A stretch of DNA of 64,000 nt from Caldilineaceae bacterium. GTDB taxonomy: Bacteria > Chloroflexota > Anaerolineae > Caldilineales > Caldilineaceae. The DNA lies in assembly GCA_019637645.1 (NCBI GenBank), contig JAHBVH010000002.1, forward strand, positions 121,166-185,165. The letters are read 5' to 3'. The translations under genes were made by a program, and so were the position numbers. The notes beneath the pieces are model-generated. The model saw only the letters and a program-made list of their open reading frames with translations. It did not search any database and had not been told where the DNA came from. Below, in pieces: positions 28,001 through 36,246 of this stretch (positions within the stretch are counted from its first letter, which is position 1; the number at the start of each line of letters is the position of its first letter).

Positions 28001-31000
28001 TTGACGACAACGTGATTGCTGGCGCGCTGCTGGGGCCAGACGGTCAGGTCAAGCGTTCGCTCACTTTCCCGCGCTCGCCCGTGCCCACGACTTACAAGAC
28101 GCTGAACTTTGGCCCGAAGGTCGCCAGCGATGGCAGTGGTTTCTTGGTGGCCTACGAGTCGTACGCGCGGAACGTGTTGGTTGGCAGCCAAGGCAATCCC
28201 CAGGTTGTCGTGCAAGCCTTTGATAAAAATGGCGACCCCATCGGCAGTAGCTATCGCGATGCGGGCAGCACACAACCCAGTAACCAGCAAACCAACCTGG
28301 TCGCCCTGGCCGTTGCCTGGATTGGCAACAACTATCGTGTGATCTGGCAAGATCGGCGGGGTCCGGATGTCTATGCCGCGGATGTTCCGGCGAGCGGTCA
28401 GCCCCTGGCCGACCCCGAGCTGATCACCAGCAGCGCCCTTGCCAATGCAGGTGCCAATCACGCACCGGGCTTGGCCTACGATCCAATCAGCGGGCGCACG
28501 TTGCTGCTCTACCCGGCTAGTAACCGCCAGATTCTGGGGCGGGTCTACCAAGGTGATACGCTAGTGGAGGGACCCAAGGTCATCAACCCAGCTGCATACC
28601 CAGCGGCCCGCTCGCCGCAGGTGGCGTGGCATCCTGGCTATCAAGGTTGGTTGCTCAGCTATCAAGATAACACAGCAAGCCAGCGTCATGTCTTTGCCCC
28701 GCTGGATAGCAATGGTAATGTAGCCTTTGCCGCCACCACCGGTTTCTTTATCGATGCCCGCGACAACAGCCTGGCTTGTCCAGCCGCACAGAGCTATCCG
28801 CTGGTTGATCTGCGTTTTGAGCAGCTACCGGGCGCAACGACCTTCGTTGACAACGCAGGACGGGGCAACAATGGCATCTGCACGGGCGCAACCTGCCCAG
28901 CAGCAGGCTTCGCGGGCGCGCCGAACGCACCGCTTTCGGATTATGCTGTGCAATTCGACGGTGTGGACGATGGTCTGACCCTCAACCGCACGATTCAGGA
29001 TGATTTCAGCGTTGCCTTCTGGATCAAAGCGCCCACCCGCAACGGGCAGCAAGCGATCGTCGATGGTGGAAATATTGCGGCAAACGGCTTTCGTATTTAT
29101 CTCAACAACGGCGGGGTACTGCTGTACGCGCCGGGGAGTTCCTTCCAAACCACGCGTATCGATGATGATCAGTGGCACTTTGTCGTGGTGAGTCGCAGCA
29201 AAGCCAGCGGCCGGGCAAACATTTATGTAGATGGTACGCTAAAGGTCAGCTCGGACGGCACGCCGAATGTGACCCTGGATAACGTGCCTGACTTAACCAT
29301 CGGCAAGCGCCGCGACAACACGCAACCCTTGCTGGCCCAGTTAGATCACTTGCAGATCTTCCCCGCCACCTTGGCACAGGATACCGTGACAGCAATGTAC
29401 AATCGCACGCTCCAATCCTACTGTGTGGCAGCGGGTACCCGCGACAGTAATATCTACTGGGCTAAAGTCCAGGCCAGCCAACCAGATGTGCGCGGTGGCC
29501 GGATCAATGTCAGCAACGGGCTGACCCTGACCATCGATAACGACTTGCCCACGGCACAGGTCGTGGCGCTGCCAGATAACGAAGTGGTTGGCCCCGGCCA
29601 GATCATTGGCGGCACAGCAGCCGACGCTACGGCTGGCATCGCTTTGGTTGAAGTCAGCCTGAACAATGGCGACTGGCAACCAGCCCAAGGCACGAATGCC
29701 TGGGCCTTTTCGCTGGCCGGGCAGACGGGGGTGATCTCGCTGCGCGTGCGTGCCACCGACCGCGTGGGCAATGTGGGCATTCCCAGCGCCCCCCTCCAGC
29801 TCACCATTGATAGCATTGCGCCGGTGGTAACGATCAACGCCCCCGTGGCGACAGGAAAGCCGACCAAGAATGATAGCGGGCGCTGGCAGATCGATCTTAC
29901 AGGCACCGCCAATGATAATAGCGGGATCAAGGCCGATTCGCTCTGGGTGCGGCTGGAGCAACAAGCGGGCGTGGGCATGGCACAGACGGTGCAACCCGCG
30001 ACCCTCAGTGGTAACACCTGGCGCATTGCCTATCTGCTCGATGCGGGCCTCTCTGATCCGACCGACACCTACACGGTGACGGTGCAAGCGACCGACGGCG
30101 CGGGCAACCAGGCCACACCTGCTACGGCCCGCCTGCGGTTGGATAGCCGTGGCCCTGATGTAGCGCTGAATATCAGTGACGCCACCCGCACCGTCATCAC
30201 ACAGACCCTTTCCATCGGTGGCGTGATTTCGGATACCGACAGTATCGTTGGGATCGATAAGCTGGAGATCGCCTTTACGCCGGTTGAACAGATTGCCGCC
30301 TTACCCGCGGGCCTCACCAGTGAAGAGGCCGAAGCGCAGCTTAACCGGCTTTGGACACCGGTCGCGCTGGCGCAGCGGGGCGCGGGCGTCGCGACGACAA
30401 CCTGGAGCTATCAGATTCCACTCGGTCTGGAGAATCTCTATCAACTTGACCTGCGCGGAACAGATCTGTTGGGCAATGTCGCCATTCGCGCCAACCTCTG
30501 GCGAGGCACCATTGATACCACTGACCCGCGTGTGGTGATGACGGCCACAGCAACCGGCGCTAGCTATGTGGATGGGGCCAGCCAGCAACGGCGCTATGCG
30601 ATCCGTTTTGTCTGTGCCGCGCTGGATCGCCACCTAAACGAAGCATCCTTTGACTGCCCCGGTAAAAATGTCGCCGTGCCGACCCGCTCCTTTGCGACCA
30701 TACCGCAGTTGCAGGCGCTCTTCCCTGATCTGACCATTCGCAACGGGCTGGCAATTTCGTATACGTTGTGGCTGCCCACCGTCAACCCCGCGGCTACCGT
30801 GCGTGCTTGTGATAATTGGGGGCGTTGCGCTCAGGCAACTTCGGCAGGCGTGACAACGGCCGCAAGCGAATCTGTGAACGGTGGGACGGAAGCCCCCCAC
30901 GCCGTCATCATTGCCCCGACGGATGGTAGCTTTGTCGCGGCGGGCGATGTGGTGAGTGTGACGGTGGCGGCCCAAGCCAACGCCATGTTGAAAGAAGTGA

Positions 31001-32304
31001 CCATCCAGTTCGATGGAAACCCCATCCACACGCTGCGCTTTGCCCAAGCCGATGCAACGACGAACCTGCAGCGTACGGTGACTATTCCCGTTGTTGATGA
31101 AGGTCAACATACCCTGGTTGTACAAGCAACTGACTGGGCGGGCGCTACCCAAGCGACGCTTTTCCCAATCACCTTTACCCTGGATAAGGTGGCCCCCAAC
31201 CTTACCATCGACCCCAGCCCCCTGACCATCGCCGACACCTGGCAGGCGCGCAGTGGGATCTTGCGCTTTAACGGCACGGCGAGCGATAGTGTCGGGCTGG
31301 CTGCTGTCCAAATTCGCGAAGGGAACAACGACTTTGTCGATGCCACCTTTGGCGCTGGTCTCTGGCAAACGGCCTTAGTTGTGCCAGATCCCGAAGGGCG
31401 CACGCTGCTGATCACCGTGCGCGCCATCGACCGTGCCGGGCGCATCAGCGAGGTGACCCAATCTATTGCCACGGATCTTTCCGCGGCGGACGCGCCGGAC
31501 ACGACGATCACTAGCGGACCCGCCAATCCGAGCAGTGACAATAATGCCACATTGGGCTTTGCGGGTAGTGCCAACACGGTCCTCTATGAGTGTCAACTGG
31601 ACGATGATGCCTATCAACTTTGTGTCAGCCCAACCAGTTACCATAAGCTGAGCAAAGGCGAACATACTTTCCGTGTCCGTGCGATCGACAGCCGTGGCTT
31701 CCCCGATCTTTCGCCAGCTGAGTTCAGCTGGACCGTCGCGGCGAGTGCCGTGGATGTTACGATCACAAGTGGTCCAAGCAACCCCACTACCGCGCGCAGT
31801 GCTAGCTTTACCTTTAGTGGCAGCGGCGCAACTGGCTTTGCATGTAGCCTAGATAACGCCGCTTTTGTCGCCTGCACCAGCCCACAGAACTATAGCGAGT
31901 TGAGCCGCGGCGACCACAGCTTCCAGGTCCGCGCGCTGAATGGGGATACAGTGGGCAGTGTGGCCCGTTATCTATGGACCATCAATAATATGTCACCAAT
32001 CGCAGCCAATCAGACTTTGACGACGACGCAAGCAACGGCTCTCGCGATCACCTTGTTGGCTGCCGATGATGATCCCATGACCTACAAGCTAGTCGAGCCG
32101 CCCGCCCATGGTGTGCTACTCGGCACGCCGCCGGCCCTGATCTACACACCGGACAGCGGTTTTGTCGGAACGGACCAATTCACCTTTGTCGCCAATGATG
32201 GGCTGGCTGATTCCAACGTTGCAACGATAACAATTACGATCACGGGAAATGGCACGGGAGATGGTGGGGCGCGGGCATTCTACCTGCCGCTGATTTATCG
32301 GTAG
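22069..32304 (+). CDS. Giant multidomain secreted/surface protein (3411 aa)
   Basis: A signal or anchor helix lies at residues ~12-35. A beta-rich, LolA/LppX-like N-domain covers ~36-275. Two membrane helices (~292-336) and an Ala-rich coil follow. Calcium-binding thrombospondin type 3-like Asp repeats occur at ~412-524 and ~1485-1621 (DTDGDTLTDFTEARIGT, DSDNDGLPDGEE). Hydrophobic helices cluster at ~1082-1240. Later parts are a propeller-like stretch (~2010-2230), a LamG/concanavalin-like domain (~2240-2444, YAVQFDGVDDGLTLN), several Ig-like domains (~2485-3140), two tandem TITSGP modules with Cys pairs (~3144-3305), a cadherin-like module (~3308-3395) and the tail FYLPLIYR. A ribosome site GGAG precedes ATG 22069. 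It is probably a surface, adhesion or glycan-binding protein. The function is unknown. Confidence 0.85.
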   Translation: MKAYRTPYRMANFVWVFIALSILLGWTLSPLFTRAALPEPVTAAWARAQAAGSYHFTSDITQTTLPLATLANVGRTSRSEKLYLEGQSDLRTAQLEMTLWSTGGTVLQAESGLAIRTERGKTFARRGAGAWEVIDDFTDAFAPQGDFLSYLTAVKDVQAFPAEARGGIHFTRYTFQIDSPALAAAMHQQLEAALRARGELPASLRLDVPTYFREMVGSGELWVGVDGLPLRQILTLEFPPQEDEQVQAQIVVDFSQFGRTAQVATAAGESGASALPGLPGWLASVDLPTSSVGLLYALPLLLLGILLVRYRRKRWLNGGVVALVIFAQVIGPVLTTYTNVNFMDAQTAKAAAQQERKAAADAERDLRAALGDVAFNPRLNPLESNAAAATFPRETAPSLALPAPALQTTDSGLDTDGDTLTDFTEARIGTSNVISDTDRDGLNDSLEVHGFDFGGQRWYTNPNAADSNGDGQGDALEWGFTSTGLRTTPLDSDGDGIPDLFDADNDGDGVPDNKDLDPFAKGAVIYGEATPLQLTLNNLIADKPTIVEFQLRPQNEKQLWFAFNVLDWPQDSAGQMRDIDGKTYADVATGADIGQAVSEANGDLKIVPMLEIRMPTTGANLPPQTDLTPFNITVNHLSADEQTKVAYVPLTIVTDEKTGQRVAFSGQMRYLPTGSWPSPHQIRLVWVIQALVDLPCDKTTDTSADCQADGYRNNVPQMIQSYYDDWLLAGLTVREEHGTDVAIFYEDPAVDNDKKSDQAIWALAFALEGQFVTPRDDDNDGRRDLTLADFPARFDHDNNPSASQRMDVPNLLQVVTRSYPTYDQAVASLTMTETAPILNVFKPAVEADRTIKPLLFFAQEYRSRMLGLNLAAQNGATLTLDMAPTPQDAQPVDVTAFIKWMGYCAPASGAVSLTPCEDDAYWEELELRYAALAPLPDDEETAWVGARLQLTEFYYTGLRAGYSAQVQTGSAIPALGYSLENEAGTATSVRAALRGAHTVPLLAAQTFHRLFPGYVPGQTKWKDVLNYGASIRKDLQEAKALLAQGKESGLMFTQELQSDDIAKLKARIARNKAYSHNFRASIVGVAGAILMVSTQIASMLPDLPATARGVLGGVSLLLNLAFNVAAPIVFYSRLINPILATGKDIGNTIAKLSRNAYTVSQRGAVVGVVVGVALTWGFFIYGAVTSGQQPGSPQFNRGAAEAIASTVITILFAVLAFNPIGLIIGTILGVIDSLLSLICELGVNELRQVKALDGACFTLTGTATKLLTKLLYSYDLMVNLERNDLMVTGAPTVTLASPNMGYVSGNKVTVTLPVTTTIVHKDPDPNNGVLIYPYMYLFSTDNLRRSSFKYSLTSTTNNETLPIALDQMKDAWQNVREDHKYLVSPMYRGELSTVPAPVRDLPLTVGLNQPVPFVLNMSYAVPAYECWLALVVPVCYNKEFVGNNHVPINALLYDVFPATLDEFHSLTSSGDGGLKLGWDTAFTTLADADGDGLRSAAHNGLDPNDASVDADGDGLTDRFELEKQTAGTPLSPISRDSDNDGLTDLQEMQLGTNPAAADSDNDGLPDGEEVYHLQDGSTTWVGGWDITVNGINGPVSTLTVRVSSNPFSADSDNDGLSDLAERQLAQDANPANRVDSQNRPYHPQVPNSPPLALLVETDDLDGYLAPGQSLRYTNTVIAHTAMAPGVLNISVPNSLGNGLNPLALGFNPLTFSTTQTMTLPISLTVAPGLGTQPARLDSTASTRLPDIGDVVWSFAPVTTEAALGGIAAPNLPYYTAVTPSRPDRQDDFHIAALAFDHGGDMGRGDILNYTVPSGSMRAIENDTNNTTALLGNDPPSLATNANGDTLAVWGQLRYCNTITFNSLKVVTAGADNGTSGIEPVIAFKPFQANESVIWRWDTGGGTPDMTSGQQRGPNAFGFPITLPYCNGGATIAVYESDAATAELVEQKPVDLFQPPADGRLTFSGAGHTIELNVTVPLLDDNVIAGALLGPDGQVKRSLTFPRSPVPTTYKTLNFGPKVASDGSGFLVAYESYARNVLVGSQGNPQVVVQAFDKNGDPIGSSYRDAGSTQPSNQQTNLVALAVAWIGNNYRVIWQDRRGPDVYAADVPASGQPLADPELITSSALANAGANHAPGLAYDPISGRTLLLYPASNRQILGRVYQGDTLVEGPKVINPAAYPAARSPQVAWHPGYQGWLLSYQDNTASQRHVFAPLDSNGNVAFAATTGFFIDARDNSLACPAAQSYPLVDLRFEQLPGATTFVDNAGRGNNGICTGATCPAAGFAGAPNAPLSDYAVQFDGVDDGLTLNRTIQDDFSVAFWIKAPTRNGQQAIVDGGNIAANGFRIYLNNGGVLLYAPGSSFQTTRIDDDQWHFVVVSRSKASGRANIYVDGTLKVSSDGTPNVTLDNVPDLTIGKRRDNTQPLLAQLDHLQIFPATLAQDTVTAMYNRTLQSYCVAAGTRDSNIYWAKVQASQPDVRGGRINVSNGLTLTIDNDLPTAQVVALPDNEVVGPGQIIGGTAADATAGIALVEVSLNNGDWQPAQGTNAWAFSLAGQTGVISLRVRATDRVGNVGIPSAPLQLTIDSIAPVVTINAPVATGKPTKNDSGRWQIDLTGTANDNSGIKADSLWVRLEQQAGVGMAQTVQPATLSGNTWRIAYLLDAGLSDPTDTYTVTVQATDGAGNQATPATARLRLDSRGPDVALNISDATRTVITQTLSIGGVISDTDSIVGIDKLEIAFTPVEQIAALPAGLTSEEAEAQLNRLWTPVALAQRGAGVATTTWSYQIPLGLENLYQLDLRGTDLLGNVAIRANLWRGTIDTTDPRVVMTATATGASYVDGASQQRRYAIRFVCAALDRHLNEASFDCPGKNVAVPTRSFATIPQLQALFPDLTIRNGLAISYTLWLPTVNPAATVRACDNWGRCAQATSAGVTTAASESVNGGTEAPHAVIIAPTDGSFVAAGDVVSVTVAAQANAMLKEVTIQFDGNPIHTLRFAQADATTNLQRTVTIPVVDEGQHTLVVQATDWAGATQATLFPITFTLDKVAPNLTIDPSPLTIADTWQARSGILRFNGTASDSVGLAAVQIREGNNDFVDATFGAGLWQTALVVPDPEGRTLLITVRAIDRAGRISEVTQSIATDLSAADAPDTTITSGPANPSSDNNATLGFAGSANTVLYECQLDDDAYQLCVSPTSYHKLSKGEHTFRVRAIDSRGFPDLSPAEFSWTVAASAVDVTITSGPSNPTTARSASFTFSGSGATGFACSLDNAAFVACTSPQNYSELSRGDHSFQVRALNGDTVGSVARYLWTINNMSPIAANQTLTTTQATALAITLLAADDDPMTYKLVEPPAHGVLLGTPPALIYTPDSGFVGTDQFTFVANDGLADSNVATITITITGNGTGDGGARAFYLPLIYR

Positions 32305-32387
32305 TAGCGAGAACGCGTAGACTATCCTTTGTTTCTCTCGCTAAGCGACGGAGTTCGCGATTGTCCTGTCCAGAAAATGGGGTAATG

Positions 32388-32416
32388 TTGAATCTCCCGC
32401 TGTTTGCATGTATACT
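32388..32416 (+). promoter_or_regulatory. Sigma-70-type promoter of the oxidoreductase gene
   Basis: TTGAAT (32388-32393), a 17-base spacer and TATACT (32411-32416). It places transcription start near 32423 and excludes an in-frame ATG at 32408, which overlaps the -10 region. Confidence 0.65.
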
Positions 32417-32464
32417 GTCCCTAAGCCTACAGGATCAGCGCATTTCAGCAAAGGAGCCTCTTCT

Positions 32465-33634
32465 ATGTCCACCCAACTCAAGGCCGGTGTGATCGGCTTG
32501 GGCATTTTGGGCCAGCAGCACGCCGACTTTTTGTACAACCATCCTTCCGTGACGGTGATGGCCGTCAGCGATTTGCGTCAGTCGGTGGTGGCGCAGGTGG
32601 CCGTTGCGATCGGAGCCGAAGCTTTTACCGACTATACCGAGATGTTACAGCGCCATGAGTTAGATCTAGTGGTGGTGGCTACGCCCGATCATCTGCACCG
32701 CGCCCCGACGATTGCGGCGTTGGAAGCCGGGGTGCCTTATCTTTTGCAGGAAAAACCATTGGCGACGAGCATGGTCGATGCCGAAGCGATCTATGATGTT
32801 GTGGAACGGACCAAGGCACGTCTCTTTGTAAACTTTGCCAACCGCGGCTCGACCTTAGATCTAGCCACGCGCTACACTATCCAAAATGGGTTGTTGGGCC
32901 GGGTGGTCTATGGCGAGGCGCGGTTGGATGATAACATCACCGTGCCGACGCAAATGTGGGGCGAGCGGACTCACGAGTGGGCGACTGGTTCTTCGACCGC
33001 GCACTTCTTGCTGAGCCATGTGGTCGATCTGTTGCGCTGGTACTTTGCCCCCGCCGAGGTCACCGAAGTCTACGCCATTAGCCAGCAGGAAGTGCTGGGG
33101 TATACCCCGGATCTCTATGATGCGTACTTGACCTTCACGACGGGGCTCAAGGTGCGGGTGAAGGCGGAGTGGATTCGTTACATGGATGAGCTGGTTGAGT
33201 TCTACCTCTCCTTCTCTGGGGATGAAGGGACGCTCATTTATAATAAACGGCCTGGTTTTGGTGCCCAGGAAGGGTGGCGCGCGAATCTGTCGCGTCGCGT
33301 GGATACCCCTGCCTTGCTCAACCATCGCAACGCGCTCTTGGCCCAAGGCGTCAACTTAGCCGCGCGTATTCACCAGCCCATGCCCACGACGGGCCAACTT
33401 TCGGCGGGTGGTGACCAAATGGCGCTGGCCTTGGAGCGGTTGGGACCCAGCCACGGCGGTGTCCTGGCGCTCAATCAGGCCTTTATCGATAGCATTCTCG
33501 AAGAAACATTGGAGCCCACCAGTTGGCAAGGGCGTGGTCCACTCCCCACCCATCTAGACGGTCTGCGCCAGACCCAAGTGGTGATGGCGATTATTGAATC
33601 CAGCCAACGGGGCGTGCCGGTGCGCGTTGGATAG
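32465..33634 (+). CDS. Gfo/Idh/MocA-family oxidoreductase (389 aa)
   Basis: This is a probable NAD(P)-dependent sugar or cyclitol dehydrogenase. The N-terminal Rossmann fold has GVIGLGILGQQHADFL (GxGxxG-type) and VVVATPDHLH, followed by LLQEKPLATS, whose EKP Lys is the conserved catalytic residue of the family. The C-terminal alpha/beta domain holds GRVVYGEARLDDN and STAHFLLSHVVDLLRWYF, with the conserved His of the active site. ATG 32465 stands behind AAAGGAGCC. It is a single gene with its own promoter, convergent with surE, from which a long palindrome separates it. The substrate is unknown. Confidence 0.85.
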   Translation: MSTQLKAGVIGLGILGQQHADFLYNHPSVTVMAVSDLRQSVVAQVAVAIGAEAFTDYTEMLQRHELDLVVVATPDHLHRAPTIAALEAGVPYLLQEKPLATSMVDAEAIYDVVERTKARLFVNFANRGSTLDLATRYTIQNGLLGRVVYGEARLDDNITVPTQMWGERTHEWATGSSTAHFLLSHVVDLLRWYFAPAEVTEVYAISQQEVLGYTPDLYDAYLTFTTGLKVRVKAEWIRYMDELVEFYLSFSGDEGTLIYNKRPGFGAQEGWRANLSRRVDTPALLNHRNALLAQGVNLAARIHQPMPTTGQLSAGGDQMALALERLGPSHGGVLALNQAFIDSILEETLEPTSWQGRGPLPTHLDGLRQTQVVMAIIESSQRGVPVRVG

Positions 33635-33682
33635 GTCGTATAGACCTGTCAGGTCTGCCAAACCTGTCAGGTCTATACGACC
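33634..33682. terminator. 21-bp palindrome between convergent genes
   Basis: GGTCGTATAGACCTGTCAGGT and its near-perfect complement (one mismatch) flank a seven-base loop. It starts at the last base of the oxidoreductase stop and ends four bases before the surE stop. It probably terminates transcription from both sides. Confidence 0.65.
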
Positions 33683-33685
33683 GCG

Positions 33686-34513
33686 TCACCCAGTGGCGTT
33701 AGCGGCGTGACCGTTAAACCAGTGGTCGAGCTTGGCGAGGTCGATGGGCGCGGTCATGTCGAGCACCAGCGGGGTGACGGAGACGACCCGATCTAACACT
33801 ACGGCGCGCACATCGGAATCCGCGGCCAGGGTGGCTGGATCGGCCTGTTGGACAAAGCCCATGGGGGAAGGCTCATCCAAGGCTTGGCGTGGTTTGGGTA
33901 CGGGGTAGAAATAACGCTGCCGACTGAGGCGTGTCCAGCGAATGGGCGTTTCGAGCGTGGCGTGGCTTGGCAGATCGATCTTGAGCAGATCGACTCCAGG
34001 CGGTAACCCATGGGTCAAAAGCGCGGCGGCGATCTGCTGCACAAAGTAGGCCGAGACGGCAAAGTCTAACTCGGCGTCGTGGGTGAAATAGTGCTGGGGA
34101 TCGGTCTGCAACGAGGTCGCCAGTGCTGGTATGCCCAGCGAAGCAGCCTCGATGGCCGCACCCACGGTGCCGGAGGTGGTAATCCCTTCCCCCAGATTTT
34201 CGCCAAAGTTAATGCCTGAGACGGCTAGCACCGGTTGCCGGTCGGCCAGTTCCACGACGGCATGTTCCACCGCCTGTGCGGGCGTTCCTTCAACCGCGTA
34301 GCCGCGCACGGTACGGCCATTGACCATTAACGCTTCTTCAAAGATACGCCCACTGCTGGTTGGCGGCTTGGCGCGACCAATGGCCGATTGTTGTTGGGCT
34401 GGTGCAACAATTAACAAGTCACCTAGCGTATCACAAGCACTAGCCGCCGCCAGCAACCCGCGCGAGCGGATGCCATCATCATTTGTAATTAAAATAAGTG
34501 GTCGTTGACTCAT
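33686..34513 (-). CDS. surE: SurE-like 5'/3'-nucleotidase (275 aa)
   Basis: SurE enzymes are metal-dependent phosphatases that hydrolyse nucleoside 5'- and 3'-monophosphates in the cytoplasm. Family motifs are in order: ITNDDG (Asp metal ligands, residues ~9-14), VAPAQQQSAIG (usual PxxxxSG, with Ala for Gly), EGTPAQAVEHAV, VSGINFGENLG (Asn ligand) and TSGTVGAAIEA. The length is normal. It begins five bases after the gltX stop and is probably cotranscribed with it. Confidence 0.9.
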   Translation of the reverse strand: MSQRPLILITNDDGIRSRGLLAAASACDTLGDLLIVAPAQQQSAIGRAKPPTSSGRIFEEALMVNGRTVRGYAVEGTPAQAVEHAVVELADRQPVLAVSGINFGENLGEGITTSGTVGAAIEAASLGIPALATSLQTDPQHYFTHDAELDFAVSAYFVQQIAAALLTHGLPPGVDLLKIDLPSHATLETPIRWTRLSRQRYFYPVPKPRQALDEPSPMGFVQQADPATLAADSDVRAVVLDRVVSVTPLVLDMTAPIDLAKLDHWFNGHAANATG

Positions 34514-34518
34514 CGTGG

Positions 34519-36048
34519 TTATACCGGTTCTGCGACTGTGCTCTGCAAAAAGGCCAAGCCGTTGCGCAGGCGGGTGAGGGTCTCTTCGCGACCGACCGCG
34601 GCCATGCTCTCGAAGAGCGGCGGCGCGACGGTCTTTCCGGTGAGGGCGACCCGGAAGGGGGTGAGAAAAGGCCCGACTTTGATCTTCATGGCTTCGGATT
34701 GGGTGCGAAAGGCATCTTCGAGCTTTTGCACGGTGAATTGATCCAGACTTTCCACCAACGCAATGCCAGCTGCCAGCACCGCGATCGTTTCGGTTTGGGT
34801 CATCTTGCGCCCAATAAACGCAGCAGCATCGGTGTAGACAATCTCCGTCGCTGGCTTAAAGGCCCAATCCACAAAGGGCGTAGCCTCGCTCAGCAGCTTG
34901 ATCCGCTCTTGAACCAGTGGTGTCAATTCGGAGAGGGTTTCGCTGCGTTGGAGTTCCTCTTCGTCCATGCCCAGATCGCGCGCCAAGAAAGGGGCTAACT
35001 TTTGGTGCAAATCGGGCACGGCCAAGGCGCGAATGTAGACGCCATTGAGCCATTCCAGTTTCTCGTAGGGCAGCGCGGCTGGCTTGGGATTGATGGCAGA
35101 AATATCGTGAAAGCGTTCGATCACCTCGTCGCGCGTAAAGACTTCGCGTTCGGGGTCGAAATTCCAACCCACGTTGGTTAGAAAATTGAACATCGCGTCG
35201 GCCAAATAACCGGCGTCGACAAATTCATGGACCAAGGCCAGGTATTCCTTGCCATCCACAATCTTTTTGCGCTTGCTCATCTTGCCCTTACCACTGGGAT
35301 CGAGAATGACTGGCAGATGGGCCAGGGCAGGCATTTCCCAGCCAAAAGCATCATAGAGCTGCTTATGCAGCGGCGCGGATGAGAGCCATTCATCGGCGCG
35401 CAAAATGTGGGTAATCTGCATCAGATGATCGTCGATGACATTGGCAAAATGATAGGTCGGCATCCCATCGCTCTTAATGAGCACGGGGTCTAGGATGCTA
35501 TCGCTTGGGACTTCAATATCGCCCCGGATCATGTCATGGACGCGCGTAACTCCTTCGAGGGGTGCCGCGAAGCGGACCACCGAGGCGCGCCCTGTGGCCG
35601 CCAATGCGGCGCGCTCATCGGCGGTGAGCCACCGGTGGCGCCGATCATAGCCCAAGGGCTGGCCCTTGGCCCGCTGTTCTTCGCGCATGGCTTCCAACTC
35701 GGCTTCGCTGACATAGCAGCGGTAGGCGTACCCCTGCTCGATCAACTGCTGGATGTACTCGTGATAGATGGCCTTACGTTCACTTTGGACATACGGACCA
35801 TACGGGCCACCGACATCGGGGCCTTCGTCCCAATCCAGCCCCAACCAGCGCAGCCCGCGCATAATATCAGCCAGACTTTCCGGGTTGTAGCGGGTCTGGT
35901 CTGTATCTTCAATGCGCAAAATAAATTGGCCGCCAGTGTGGCGTGCATAGAGCCAGTTGAACAGGGCTGTGCGCAAGCCGCCCAAGTGGAGATAGCCAGT
36001 TGGGCTAGGGGCAAAGCGCACACGAGCCGATTGCGTGTTGGTTGTCAT
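34519..36048 (-). CDS. gltX: Glutamyl-tRNA synthetase (509 aa)
   Basis: This class I aminoacyl-tRNA synthetase charges tRNA-Glu (and, if GatCAB is present, possibly tRNA-Gln). The HIGH-type signature is RFAPSPTGYLHLGGLRTALF with HLGG at residues 21-24. The KMSKS loop is GKMSKRKK near residue 258. RIEDTDQTR is also conserved. The C-terminal anticodon-binding region is helical, as usual. The length is typical for bacteria. It lies upstream of surE with a five-base gap. A 250-base repeat-rich gap separates it from the riboflavin-importer ATPase gene. Confidence 0.97.
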   Translation of the reverse strand: MTTNTQSARVRFAPSPTGYLHLGGLRTALFNWLYARHTGGQFILRIEDTDQTRYNPESLADIMRGLRWLGLDWDEGPDVGGPYGPYVQSERKAIYHEYIQQLIEQGYAYRCYVSEAELEAMREEQRAKGQPLGYDRRHRWLTADERAALAATGRASVVRFAAPLEGVTRVHDMIRGDIEVPSDSILDPVLIKSDGMPTYHFANVIDDHLMQITHILRADEWLSSAPLHKQLYDAFGWEMPALAHLPVILDPSGKGKMSKRKKIVDGKEYLALVHEFVDAGYLADAMFNFLTNVGWNFDPEREVFTRDEVIERFHDISAINPKPAALPYEKLEWLNGVYIRALAVPDLHQKLAPFLARDLGMDEEELQRSETLSELTPLVQERIKLLSEATPFVDWAFKPATEIVYTDAAAFIGRKMTQTETIAVLAAGIALVESLDQFTVQKLEDAFRTQSEAMKIKVGPFLTPFRVALTGKTVAPPLFESMAAVGREETLTRLRNGLAFLQSTVAEPV

Positions 36049-36153
36049 GATCGAGAAGCTTCCTACTCCTTACATGGGCAATTGATAACTGGGGCTATTA
36101 TAGCACAACCCGAGCAAAGTCCGCTTTTGGCCTGAGGATGATCGAGCCCCAAA

Positions 36154-36246
36154 GCTTGTCATCGGGTTGGCTCTGTGGTTCCCACAACCGCCAACGCGAG
36201 CGGCTTGTCATCGGGTTGGCTCTGTGGTTCCCACAACCGCCAACGC
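36154..36246. repeat. 44-bp direct repeat, two copies
   Basis: The identical 44-base segments 36154-36197 and 36203-36246 begin GCTTGTCATCGGGTTGG and end CCGCCAACGC. They form a 49-base tandem period upstream of gltX. The second copy runs straight into the palindrome at 36240-36290. Confidence 0.85.

Noticed and set aside
32408..32464. Longer N-terminus for the oxidoreductase from ATG 32408
   Set aside because: It overlaps a good -10 box, whereas ATG 32465 has a strong ribosome site and begins at the Rossmann fold.
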